Assembly: GCA_015680685.1 (NCBI GenBank)
Contig: MNCI01034200.1
Coordinates: forward strand, 156,854-184,847
Length of the DNA stretch: 27,994 bases
Reading direction: 5' to 3'
Source of the DNA: Gnetum montanum
Lineage: Eukaryota > Streptophyta > Gnetopsida > Gnetales > Gnetaceae
Positions 1-8,459 of this stretch are shown here, one piece after another (within the stretch, counting starts at the first letter, position 1; every line of letters starts with the position of its first letter). The notes beneath the pieces were generated by a model. It saw only the letters and a list, made by a program, of their open reading frames with translations, was not told the DNA's origin and made no database searches. The translations under genes and the position numbers were made by a program.

Positions 1-356
1 CCATGCAACAGGTGTGCCCTAGAAACTTTGAGACAAAGATGCCTGTATGTAGCAACCACACAACAAGTAGTAGACACCCCGTGGTTGACAGCTATTCAAA
101 AGAGTAAGAGCAATTGACCAACATGCATGGAACGAACTGGGGGAGCAACTAATGCCAACAACGAAGGCATAGATACCCTAGAATATGAGCGTTGCCAACT
201 TCCACCCCTTAATCTAAGAACATCAATTGGAAGAAGTTGGGCATTTCTATGAAATTCAAACAAACGCTTATTATTTTAGATCTCTCCCTTGTAATTTAGT
301 CATGGAGGAGATGGCCACCTATGCTAATCATTTGGGGCCTCAGTTCTTTTTACGCT

Positions 357-590
357 TTTTTTTTACACGTTTTTGTTTTACACGTTTTTGTTTTACACAT
401 TCTTCTTTTACACATTTTTGTTTTACAAGTTTTTGTCTTACAAATTTTTGTTTTACACATTTTTTTCTTACATGTTTTTGTTTTACACATTTTTTTTACA
501 AATTTTTGTCTTACACGTTTTTGTTTTACAAGTTTTTGTTTCACACATTTTTGTTTTACAAATTTCTTTAACTTTTCTTATTTTTGTTTT
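357..590. repeat. 15-bp T-rich minisatellite, roughly 15 degenerate copies
   Basis: The unit is close to ACACRTTTTTGTTTT, repeated head to tail with single-base variation and small length changes. Because 15 is a multiple of three, all frames stay open and give pentapeptide-repeat translations such as FCFTH, FVLHI and FLFYT on the plus strand and Lys/Cys-rich repeats on the minus strand. These are not genes. Element D has only one or two copies of the unit at the matching place (about 19965-20000), so the array looks like a local expansion in element A. Confidence 0.9.
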
Positions 591-1053
591 ACAACATCAT
601 TATACTTTTTCATTTTGTGTGTGTGTGTTATCCACCCTATAAGTTTTTCATTCAATAAGTGTTCTACATGATGGTATGAACTGTTTTCCTATTGACTACT
701 AATGTTTGGTTTTTGCCTTTAAGTCATGATGTTGATACTAAGGTATGTTTCTTTTGATATAGCAGGCAATTGGTTCACTTCATCCATTCATCCACTAGTT
801 CTATGGTCTCTCCTAGCTTGGAAATGTACAGTCCCTTTTTCCAATAAGAACTTTTAACGAATCAGTGACTAGGCATTTCTCAAACTAAGGAAGGACTCAA
901 CAATTGAAAAGGGTGTGACTTCAAGGGAACTTGATGCATTTGTGTGGCCATTCTCTTGGGTGCTTGGATGTTTTCTTCTTGAGTTTTCTTACCATTTGGA
1001 CGTTACCTAATTATCGGGAAGCTGAGCAAATAAAAATAACCAAGTCTTTGCAT

Positions 1054-1109
1054 GGTGTGGTTCTCACGCATAAAAAAAAAGAGAAGAAAGTGAGAATTCA
1101 AAGCACACC
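1054..1109 (+). other. Conserved two-part hairpin, copy in element A
   Basis: Outer stem GGTGTG (1054-1059) pairs with CACACC (1104-1109). Inner stem TTCTCAC (1061-1067) pairs with GTGAGAA (1090-1096). The unpaired 3' side of the internal bulge is TTCAAAG. Two more copies in element D (20527 and 20623) keep the outer stem, the one-base G spacer and the TTCAAAG bulge. Their inner stems differ by paired changes. The element probably acts in the RNA; its role is unknown. Confidence 0.65.
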
Positions 1110-1993
1110 CCTTAGACAAAATAATACCTTGGGCTACAAGCACTAGTTATGGAACTCAAAATAAAAATGTTCCCTCTAACTAAGGCCCTTCTTGCTTCCC
1201 ATTCTCTCCCCTATTTTGTTGAAATGATAGTGGCTCTTGGGAGGATGCATTCTTGTTACTTCCAGAGGATCGATTGGCCGAATGCATTAATGCAAAGTCA
1301 CTGGATATGGTTTGTTTGAGGCCAGACTTGGAATGGGACCTGCTAAGTCACATTAATCATGCACTACACAAGGGGCTATACACCACCTTGTTCCTGGGAT
1401 TCCATTCCATTCTCTTCTCTCCATCCTTCTCTCCATTGTTCACCTCATTGCCGGTTGTATCATTAGTGTATATTTTGGTTGATGCATTGTGTTCTTTTTG
1501 GTAAATTCTTGCGGTTAAGACGTTAACTCTTGTTATAAATGAAATTCCTAGAGCCTACGAACTCTTTGAATGTGGGTTTGTCAAGGCATTAGGGGTATGA
1601 GCTTGCTTTGGTGAGGACCCACTAACATTCCTCTTTGGTGCACCAGTTAAATTCTTTCCCTTAACATTTTTGCAACCAATTTTATTTTGTTCATTTCCAT
1701 CTTGACATCCATTTCATCGATGTTATAGTTGTCTCTTTTTCTCCATCTTTCTTGTTTTTTATTCTTTCTCCATTCTATCACTACTGGAGGTTCACTCTTA
1801 GTTATGGGGGTCTAGACCCAAATTTTTCAATTTTCTCCTAACCCCTACACCTTTGGTAGTCATCATTATTATATCTCTAGATCTGCAATCATCCATACCA
1901 CAACCTAGCCAATGGACCTTTCACCGAAGCAAGGTATCAACTGCATTGAAATTCACTTACCCTTGCTAATATAAGATTGTGTTGTGTGTGTAG

Positions 1994-2179
1994 ATGGCAA
2001 TCATGCAACAACGAATTGGATCTAGAAGAAACACTTGAAATGAAGCGGTGCTAAAGCAGCTATGCAAGGAGCAAGATCGATGGCGCGCTTACAGATGGAC
2101 AATGAAAGGTGCAATCTTGGCATTGGCAGCAGCAACACTTCTTTCTCTCTCACTTTCTCGACTGCTAAATGAGGCCTGA
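1994..2179 (+). pseudogene. Short membrane-protein ORF with one internal stop (element A)
   Basis: Starting at ATG 1994 the frame runs 62 codons to TGA at 2177-2179, interrupted once by TGA in place of what was probably CGA after MAIMQQRIGSRRNT. The second part is a basic/aromatic stretch (KEQDRWRAYRW) followed by a hydrophobic helix (GAILALAAATLLSLSLSRLL) and a polar end. That is the pattern of a C-terminal membrane anchor. It lies just upstream of the polypurine tract, where the end of a third, envelope-like ORF would sit in an Athila-type element. I see no equivalent helix in element D, whose third ORF ends in a Pro-rich tail. It may be the 3' remnant of a larger ORF rather than a complete small protein. 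Confidence 0.4.
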
Positions 2180-2346
2180 TGTCAATGTAATAAGGTGTTC
2201 ACTCTTGTTGTCATGAACACTAGTTTTGTCATGTCTTGTAATGATGATATGTTCACATGTCATCCCATTAGTTCCATTTGAGTCAATAATCCCATACTGT
2301 CCCAATATTTTGTAAGGAACTCGAGGACGAGTTTTTATTCAATCAT

Positions 2347-2353
2347 GGGGGTA
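2347..2353 (+). other. Polypurine tract of element A
   Basis: GGGGGTA lies immediately before the LTR start TGATTGG. The same run precedes LTR B (3370-3376), and a weaker version precedes the 3' LTR of element D (25071-25077). It is the plus-strand primer site of reverse transcription, so LTR A is a 3' LTR and not a solo LTR. Confidence 0.7.
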
Positions 2354-2971
2354 TGATTGGACGCGATATCACATGGGCCGTGATATCGCGTACACAATAT
2401 CGTGTCCGCCACGATATCGCATCCCATGCGATATCACGTCATCTCCCGCGATATTGCGGTGTGCCGCCAAGTCTATAAATAAGAGGCGGCNCATTTATTG
2501 TTTATCATTTACATGTTTTATTAGTTATTAAATCTCTCTCAACCCTTCTCTCCTAGTCAAGTGCCTCAGTATGACCACTTCGAGCACGTGCGTTATGCTT
2601 GGTGATCCCAACAACGATTAGTGTTTGGTAACCAAGGTTGCATTGGTTCAAGGTGTGAACAGTAAGTGGGAACGGACACTGACGCTAGGTTAATTTAGAC
2701 TTAGTTAGTTAGTTAAAGTTAGTAATTAGTCTCTTCAACCCTTTACCTTATCAACATAGGAGATAAAACAAAAAAGATATAAAAATCATATACCTTGGAC
2801 TTACTTAACCATACATCGTGACAACTACAAGTAAGTCTGGGAAGACAACGAATAATTAACCTTAAGTATTCCATGAGGCATGTAGGCACTTAATCTGCGG
2901 AGTTCGACCGAATCGCACGTGTTACGCTCATATTCGTATGGTTGAGTGTAGGGGTACCTCGCCACTCATCA
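2354..2971 (+). repeat. LTR A (3' LTR of an Athila-like element)
   Basis: It begins TGATTGG after the polypurine run and ends ACTCATCA, the same 3' end as the LTRs of element D. A TATA box (TATAAAT, 2474-2480) follows a palindrome-rich U3. The downstream part shares recognisable blocks with LTRs B, C and D: the TTGGTAACC segment, the cytosine-poor AAAAATCAT segment, and the terminal GGGGTACC segment. A single undetermined base lies at 2491. No primer binding site follows, as expected of a 3' LTR. Confidence 0.8.
2361..2460. repeat. U3 array of GATATC palindromes (six copies)
   Basis: About 100 bases contain six copies of a GATATC or AATATC/GATATT core flanked by GC-rich bases, many in inverted pairs. 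GCGATATCAC and GTGATATCGC form a perfect 10-base inverted repeat with a 7-base loop, and GATATCGCAT and ATGCGATATC form another around three bases. The array lies just upstream of the LTR TATA box. It could be a transcription-factor binding array or a hairpin-forming element. Confidence 0.8.
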
Positions 2972-3376
2972 AAAGCTATATGTTACACAGTGCACACTAA
3001 TCCATGATTATGTTGTGATTGTAGTGGGAAGTGTGGATGAAACATGCGAATTGGATGCAGGACTATCCTCACAAAGGAAGTAACAATAGTAGCATCATGT
3101 GATGAGGACTTTTCATGATTGTTGAATCTTCTTCCTCGCTCTTCAACTACCAAAAGAGTGGATGTCAGTTTTGTCCAAGGTGTTCTTTTCTCTTATCATG
3201 AAACCCAATTTTGTAAAAGATTATAATTCGTACACTTGAGCAATTAGGAATCTATTTATTCCATCTAAGCCAAATTGTATGTCAATCAATAATCCCATAC
3301 TTTCTGAATATTTTGTAAGGAACTTGTTCCTCCTCTTCTTCACTTGAGGATGAGTTTTCATTCAATTGTGGGGGTA
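2972..3376 (+). mobile_element. Element B: 3' end of the internal region
   Basis: The last 100 bases closely match the end of element A (AATCCCATACT, ATTTTGTAAGGAACT, then GAGGA.GAGTTTT and CAATTGTGGGGGTA against 2290-2353). They run straight into LTR B. The first 300 bases carry no recognisable ORF. The segment starts directly at the end of LTR A, so element B lost its 5' part, or A and B are joined by recombination or nested insertion. Confidence 0.65.
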
Positions 3377-4234
3377 TGATGAATCATGTTTTGATTGGCT
3401 CTGATATCAAATATCCAATATTAGAGCCTCGATATTGGATACCCGATGTCAGAGCCCAAGACACGATGTTGAATAACTAATATCGCGATGTATATGCTAG
3501 CCTATAAATATAGCGCTTGGGCTCACAATTTTCATATCAGTTTTTGTCATAGATAGTGAAGCTCTTGTAGGTTGTTTTCTCTAGAGTTAGAATATTTTCT
3601 GAGTGCCCATAGCAGGAATCTGAGTGTGTATGGATCTTTATTCAAGCACTGATGTACCTGAGCACAATAGTGTGATGGGAATAAAAATGATCCCTTTTGA
3701 TCATCTTTGCAGCACTAAGAATAGATTAATGTTTCCTTGATGCATTTAACATTCATGCATTTCATTTTAATGCACTTTAATTAAACAATTAATATCTAGT
3801 TGTTAATGAACACAAGCACAACCACCTCAAGCATACGTGTAGCACTTGGTAACCCAAAAACACTTAACGTTTGGTAGCACAGTAGTGCTATATGCGTTCA
3901 AGATGTGTCTGAAAACGAAGAAAGGGTACTTGTGTTAGGCTAGCTAGGCAGTAGATAAATTAGATCTTAAATTACTCTACCTTTCATTCTTGTTGTAGGC
4001 GATTAAACTTTCAAAACATAAAATGATAAAAATCATGTGCCTCAATTACAATTTAACCATATCATTGAGATTCACAAGTGTAGTTGGGAAGACAACGAAC
4101 ATTCTTAACATCCATTTCACTTTCTAGAGAATTAATGCACTAACGAACTATAAGTCCATGGAATTCGACCGAATCGCGTGTGAATGCCTTAGTGATTCGT
4201 ATTGTTGGACATAGGGGTGCCTCGCAACTCATCA
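3377..4234 (+). repeat. LTR B (3' LTR)
   Basis: It starts TGATGAATC after GGGGGTA and ends CAACTCATCA. TATAAATA lies at 3503-3510, and an AATAAA-type signal follows the GATGTACCTGAGCAC segment at about 3680. The U3 again holds repeated GATATT/GATATC/GATGT cores. It shares the TTGGTAACCC, AGATTAA and terminal TAGGGGTGCCTCGC segments with the other LTRs. It is longer than LTR A (858 against 618 bases). Confidence 0.8.
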
Positions 4235-4239
4235 AAGTG

Positions 4240-4820
4240 TGACGTACTTGGGCACATTACATGTTCGATAATAAAGATTGAGATTACTTCCATCATTGCA
4301 GCATCCACTTAGCTTTATTATTGCTTTTAATTAAATGTTTACTGTTTTCCTTAGTTAATGTTTTCATTTATTGCTCTTTATTTTCCTGTCATTAAGCAAA
4401 ATGAGTATGACTAATCGTGAGCACTTAAGTGTAATTACTTGGTAACCCAGTAGTGTATTGTTTGGTAGGCTTAGTGACGTACGCTTGGTAATCCCAGCAG
4501 TAGTTACGCAAAGTCCAAAGCATGCGCGGACAATTAGAGACAGATACTCATCACACATAGGCTAGTTTAGACTTTACTTTCCATTGTTAATTAGATTAAA
4601 CAATTAAGTTCTTTATTATCATTAAGAGTAGCTTAGGGCCAAATAACATCAATCATCATATGACTCACTTTAAACTAAACCATACATGACAAAGCTACCA
4701 CTAGTCCAAGTGAGAAGACAACAAACTGCCATCAAGACAATGATTTAAATGCACAACTAGTCCCTTCGACTAGATCATGTGTAAACACTTGTGATTCGTA
4801 TGGTTGGATGTACCGCTCAT
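4240..4820 (+). repeat. LTR C, 5'-truncated LTR fragment
   Basis: Immediately after LTR B the sequence re-enters an LTR of the same family at the polyadenylation region. GACGTACTTGGGCACATTAC and GATAATAAAGATTGAG match GATGTACCTGAGCACAATAG and GGGAATAAAAATGAT of LTR B. It then follows the LTR order (TTGGTAACCCAGTAGTG, GACAGATACT, TTCGTATGGTTGG) and stops at ACCGCTCAT, two bases short of the usual CA. U3 and the TATA box are absent. Confidence 0.7.
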
Positions 4821-5718
4821 AAGAGATCTTTTATTTACCACTTTGATAAAGGTAAGTTAACGATCATGAAACCACGCTACATAAGCAAGTAATAAATATC
4901 AGCCTCTTTTTTTCTTATGGCTTCCAATCGATTTGTAATATTTGGAAAGGGTGTCGTGTTGCGCTTAAATATCTTCCGTTTAATTCAATTGCGACTGAAA
5001 GGTCCGTTAACATACTAGTATCGGTAGTCTGTATATTCTTTCTTGTGTTACGAAGTTGTCGTCGTACTTTTTAAATTTTCATGTCATGACATTAAAGGCT
5101 TGCAGTTTCATGACGAAAAAGCAAAAAGAAATTAGCTACGTGAGCTTTTACGACGGTACGTTTCCTGGATACAAAGTTTCATCATCCTACCGTGCCTAGT
5201 TCAGGCATCTTTTTCTTTCAGTTTTAAAGCGGTTCTGGCGGTATCAAGAAGTACGAGACCAGTGATTGATTATATTTGATAGTTTTCGTCCGAATAATGG
5301 CGTTGAAAGAAAGCAGTTACAAACCAACGCAAGGAACAAAACACGGAAGAAGTCGGAATGCCAAAAGCCAAAGCTGTGATTAGGACAAAGACGAGAGAAA
5401 GAAGTGCAGAGACGGCCCCAGAACAGAAAGCGAGGATGCGCATATATGTTGATTGACAGGCATTCGAAGGCAGGTATAAGCGGAAAGCAGTAGAACAAAC
5501 CAGTCACAGCAACTTATCCAAGCCGCCCCCCGGTTGCCGTATGCGCACGGATACCATCCAAAATTCAATTACAGACGTTGCCAATAAGTCACCTTCATTC
5601 TCATCAGAGACTTTAAAAGAGGCCACGCACCCAGGGCGATCCATATAGCACCAGCAGCAGGAAAGCACACTGTGCACTCACTCACTCACTTTTAGATTAA
5701 CAATAGTTACAGTACAAT
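4821..5718 (+). promoter_or_regulatory. XTH upstream region; no gene found
   Basis: No convincing coding sequence. TTTAAAAG at about 5611 and CATATAG at about 5642 are the only TATA-like strings within 120 bases of the XTH start codon; neither is a perfect TATA box. A CACTCACTCAC run lies at about 5675-5690, in the likely 5' leader. Base composition becomes less AT-rich after about 5200, matching the approach to the gene. No cis-element can be assigned with confidence. Confidence 0.35.
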
Positions 5719-7505
5719 ATGGAGCTGTTTTATCATCGCCATAATCGCTCGCTACTGCTCATGATTTGGGCCTGCGCAGTAGTGATAATATGCAGCAGTG
5801 CCGCAGGCGCTGGAGCAACTGCCTTCGACGACGACTTTTATATAACCTGGGCGCCTGACCACGTCACCAGAATCAATGGCGGACAAGGAGTGCAGATCAG
5901 CCTCGATCAACACTCTGGTAAGTTCTCATTTGATTATCCTAAACTGGATTTTTCTGGCTTGATTATACTGAAACTGAAAACTGAATTTTTACTCCACTAA
6001 GATTGTCTTGGGTATTGAATCATACTGAAACTGAGTTTTTACCTTTTTACTTCACTGAGATCTTCTTAAGATATTGAAGCATACAGGACTTACGTTTATT
6101 GAGACCACCTTAATTTCCAATGAAATCGTCACACCAGTTCCAAGATTTCCTTTTTCAGAAATTTCATAATGCATAATCAATTTTCAGATAAATGGTAAAT
6201 TTTTCTACATAACTAGGCCTGGTATTTTTCCGTATCAAGATGTAATTAAATTTTACTTTTACAATAATAATGAACGCACCAGTTTCAGAATTCCTTCTAC
6301 CCATTTTCTTAAAAATAACCCAGCATTGTCGTACACCAATCGAAGCAAATTTCTTTTTCTTACCTCGGCATAATCCACAACAACAATTGAGCCATAGCAG
6401 TTCCAGGATTCCTTTCTCCTTGAATCACATGGGTATTTCAGAATTCCTTGAACCACAGCAGTTTCAGAATTCCTTTTTCCTTGAATCACCTGGGTATTTC
6501 AGGATCCCTTGCACCAAAATTCCTCTTCCATGTGACTGATACCCTGGATTTCTCTATCACGAAACGTCATTCTCCCTACACAAGGATTTCCCTCTTTTTC
6601 TCTGCAAGACTAAACTTCCGTGTACATATGTTACAGGCTGCGGTTTCGCGAGCAAGAGATCGTACTTGTACGGCGTGTTCACGGCGGAGGCGAAGCTGGT
6701 GCCGGGCAACTCGGCGGGCACGGTGGTGGCCCTGTACCTGTACTCGAACCAGCCCAACAGGGACGAGGTGGACATAGAATTCCTGGGCAACCTGGGCCCG
6801 CGCGGCTACATCATGCAGACCAACGTCTTCGCGGACGGCCACGACGACCGGGAGCACCGGGTACGTCTCTGGTTCGATCCCGCGGCGGACTTCCACACCT
6901 ACCAAATCTTCTGGAACGCCTGGCACGTCGTCTTCACGGTGGACGGGATCGTGGTCCGGGAGCACCGCAACGTGGGACGGGGAGTGCCGTTTCCGAGGAG
7001 GCAGCCGATGAGCGTGTACGCCAGCATCTGGGACGGGGACACGTGGGCCACCAACGGAGGCAAAACCAAGATCGACTGGGCGGCCGGACCCTTCGTGGCG
7101 GAGTTCCGCAGGGTGGCCATAGACGCCTGCGAGTGGGAGGGGAACCCCCGCTTCTGCCGGGCCTCCACCAGGCGATTCTGGTGGAACGACCCCAGGCACC
7201 AGGCGCTGCTCTCGCCGCGCCAGCAGCTGCAGCTCTCCTGGGTTTCCAGGCATCTCGTCATTTACGATTACTGCTCCGACCCCCACCGCCCCGTCATGTA
7301 CCCCTCCGAGTGCCGGCCACGGCCACGGACTCCGCGGAGTCTCCGTCGTCGCGGCGTCAGCCACGGCCGGCGGCCACGCCCCCGCGACGCCCATGGCTAC
7401 GAGCTTGAGCTTGAGTATGAGCATGAGAATGAGAAGGAGAATTACGCTGCTGACGCTCCTGCTGCTGCTCCTGCTCATTGGGCTTCCAACCAGACGCTCT
7501 TCTAG
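5719..7505 (+). CDS. XTH: Xyloglucan endotransglucosylase/hydrolase (GH16), two exons
   Basis: Exons are 5719-5917 and 6637-7505, joined in phase 1 (donor GTAAGT, acceptor TTACAG), giving 355 codons. The enzyme cuts and rejoins xyloglucan in the cell wall. Residues 1-35 form a signal peptide (hydrophobic core LLLMIWACAVVIICSS). The mature part starts near AFDDDFYITW. LVPGNSAGTV is followed by the catalytic motif DEVDIEFLGN (Glu nucleophile, Asp, acid/base Glu all present), then LWFDP, a SIWDGDTWATNGG segment and the C-terminal domain ending IYDYCSD...PSEC with the usual cysteines. The frequent N-glycosylation site after the catalytic motif is absent (NLG). Most XTH genes have two to three introns; here only the first remains. 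About 65 residues follow the conserved end, Arg-rich then Glu-rich, unlike known XTH tails, and another frame looks more protein-like there. DEVDIEFLG resembles the group III-A motif, but subgroup is not settled. Confidence 0.93.
5965..6080. repeat. Two diverged tandem copies of about 58 bp in the XTH intron
   Basis: Copy one is 5965-6021 and copy two 6022-6080. Both begin ATACTGAAACTGA, continue with a TTTTTAC segment and CACTRAGAT, and end near ATTGAA. Confidence 0.8.
6397..6518. repeat. Two tandem copies of 61 bp in the XTH intron
   Basis: Copies are 6397-6457 and 6458-6518, each starting GCAGTTYCAG and containing CCTTGAATCACMTGGGTATT. Looser relatives of the first part occur at about 6132 and 6279, so the intron may have grown by repeated slippage of this unit. 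Confidence 0.85.
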
Positions 7506-7594
7506 TCTAGGCGGCTTTGTTTTGGTTCTTTGGTCTGCCTTGACCTGGCCCCTCGGTTTCTCTTTTTTTTTCTTTTAGCCCCTTGGCTTCCCTG

Positions 7595-7722
7595 TGATTG
7601 AATAAATTTAATAAAGGAGAGTTCGATTCGGGTTTCCCATGCGAAAGCAGTATTTTTTTCCCTATCCCACCCCTGATTGAATCAATTTAATAAAAGAGAG
7701 TTCGATTCAGGTTTCGCATGCG
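7595..7722 (+). terminator. Duplicated 49-bp block with polyadenylation signals
   Basis: Units 7595-7643 and 7674-7722 are nearly identical, each TGATTGAAT.AATTTAATAAA followed by GAGAGTTCGATTC. AATAAA occurs at 7601-7606, 7610-7615 and 7689-7694, 96 to 190 bases after the XTH stop. These are good candidates for the mRNA 3' end signals; the duplication offers two alternative cleavage sites. Confidence 0.6.
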
Positions 7723-7819
7723 TGGGTTAGCTAGTTCTGAACAAACGCTGTTTTCCCTTTTTTGCATTTTTTTTTTTTGTAAATCCTGAGTTATACATGG
7801 ATGTTTAATGATGACTAAT

Positions 7820-8455
7820 GTCCTGTGCATATGGCAGTGGAGTGCATTGCGATGACTATGTGATGCGAATCTAAAGTATTTATTTTCGCATAATGCTGCA
7901 CATGGAAAAAAAATGCTGCACATGGAAAAAAAGCTCTACATTTTTTGCTAATGTACAAACTTAAAATGTGGCGGAACTTCATTTGCATTTTTGGTCAATG
8001 TACAAACTTAAAATGTGGCGGGACCTTCATTTGCTGGAAACAAAAATACACATATGAAAACAACTAAAATACATACATGAAAATTTGGGATTTTCTTTTT
8101 TCTTCTGAGGTTTCACACAACAAAAAGAGTCGCCCAGTAGCAAGGGTTAGTTTTTTCCTTTGAACTTCATTCAAGACTTTTATAACAATTTTCTTCCATC
8201 TTTGACCTTGAGGTCTTCAACTGGGAAATCGAATTTTCCATGGTTTTTCTTTGAGAGTTCATCAAGAAAAACAAGAGCTGAAAATAAAATATCATGTGAA
8301 GTAGCAATGTTAACAAAAAGCCACTAAATTAATATTAATTTTTTCATTCCATTTTGTGTTTACCTAATTTCTCATAACTCTCATTTCCATTGCTCACATA
8401 ACACACAGTTTCACTACTATGTGCATTCTAACTTCATGTGCGTATGCCATGAGGT
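7820..8455. repeat. Diverged duplication, copy 1
   Basis: About 7820-8150 matches 10158-10456 (TGCATATGG.AGT.GAGTGCATT, CTAATGTACAAACTTAAAATGTGG, AACAACTAAAATACA and GTAGCAAGGGTTAGTTTTT). About 8156-8455 matches 11036-11433 with indels. The first block contains two short internal tandem duplications: GCTGCACATGGAAAAAAA (about 7902-7932) and ACTTAAAATGTGGCGG (about 7969-8020). The copies are clearly old. No terminal repeats marking a known transposon were seen. Confidence 0.75.
8180..8277 (-). pseudogene. Exon-like fragment, unknown protein, copy 1
   Basis: Read on the minus strand, an AT-rich stretch ends in a good splice acceptor (polypyrimidine-rich TTTTATTTTCAG, AG at 8278-8279). An open frame then reads LVFLDELSKKNHGKF, DFPVEDLKVKD and a stop at 8180-8182. 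The second copy (11018-11202) keeps the same frame with only amino-acid substitutions at the protein level. This copy has lost about 40 bases that the other retains, after VKDG, and runs into a stop soon after. I do not recognise the protein. It is most likely a piece of a host gene, carried here and duplicated. Confidence 0.45.
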
Positions 8456-8459
8456 AACT

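Larger units (their letters stand above)
1..2353 (+). mobile_element. Element A: decayed 3' internal region of an Athila-like Ty3/gypsy element
   Basis: No long coding frame survives here, but block after block matches, in the same order, the 3' half of the internal region of element D. About 320-650 resembles 19920-20090, about 770-900 resembles 20250-20380, 1040-1125 resembles 20515-20700, 1150-1500 resembles 20740-21020, 1785-1830 resembles 21690-21740, and 2190-2353 resembles 24950-25077. The segment ends in a polypurine run directly before an LTR, as the 3' end of an LTR retrotransposon does. The counterpart of D's third ORF (21963-24819) is missing and only a short membrane-type ORF lies in its place. 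The left edge is outside the window. These matches were made by eye; the order is convincing but exact block edges are approximate. Confidence 0.75.
5918..6636 (+). other. XTH intron 1 (719 bases) with tandem repeats
   Basis: The intron is AT-rich between GC-rich exons and has GTAAGT and TTACAG borders. Its position, just before the GFxSK segment, is where the first intron of many XTH genes lies. It contains two separate tandem duplications, 5965-6080 and 6397-6518. No ORF in it is credible. Confidence 0.9.

Noticed and set aside
357-590. CRISPR-like appearance of regular short repeats
   Set aside because: Units are directly adjacent with no unique spacers, and the genome is a plant; this is a minisatellite.
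227-671. Plus- and minus-strand ORFs with pentapeptide repeats (FCFTH, KTKxC types)
   Set aside because: Produced by the 15-bp minisatellite, whose length is a multiple of three; no protein is implied.
4364-4558. Minus-strand 64-codon ORF
   Set aside because: Lies wholly within the LTR C fragment, antisense to it, with no family match.
5244-5568. Two minus-strand ORFs of 62-87 codons upstream of the XTH
   Set aside because: No recognisable domain and no matching promoter or splice signals; they lie in the XTH upstream region and overlap each other in different frames.
6620-7408. 262-codon plus-strand frame overlapping XTH exon 2
   Set aside because: Out of frame with the conserved XTH motifs and Gly/Arg/Pro-rich because of GC content. 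Only the tail after 7311, in a third frame, deserves attention.
6576-7478. 300-codon open frame on the minus strand over the XTH exon
   Set aside because: It is the antisense shadow of a very GC-rich exon: stop codons are rare by composition. The translation is Val/Arg/Glu-rich without any motif.
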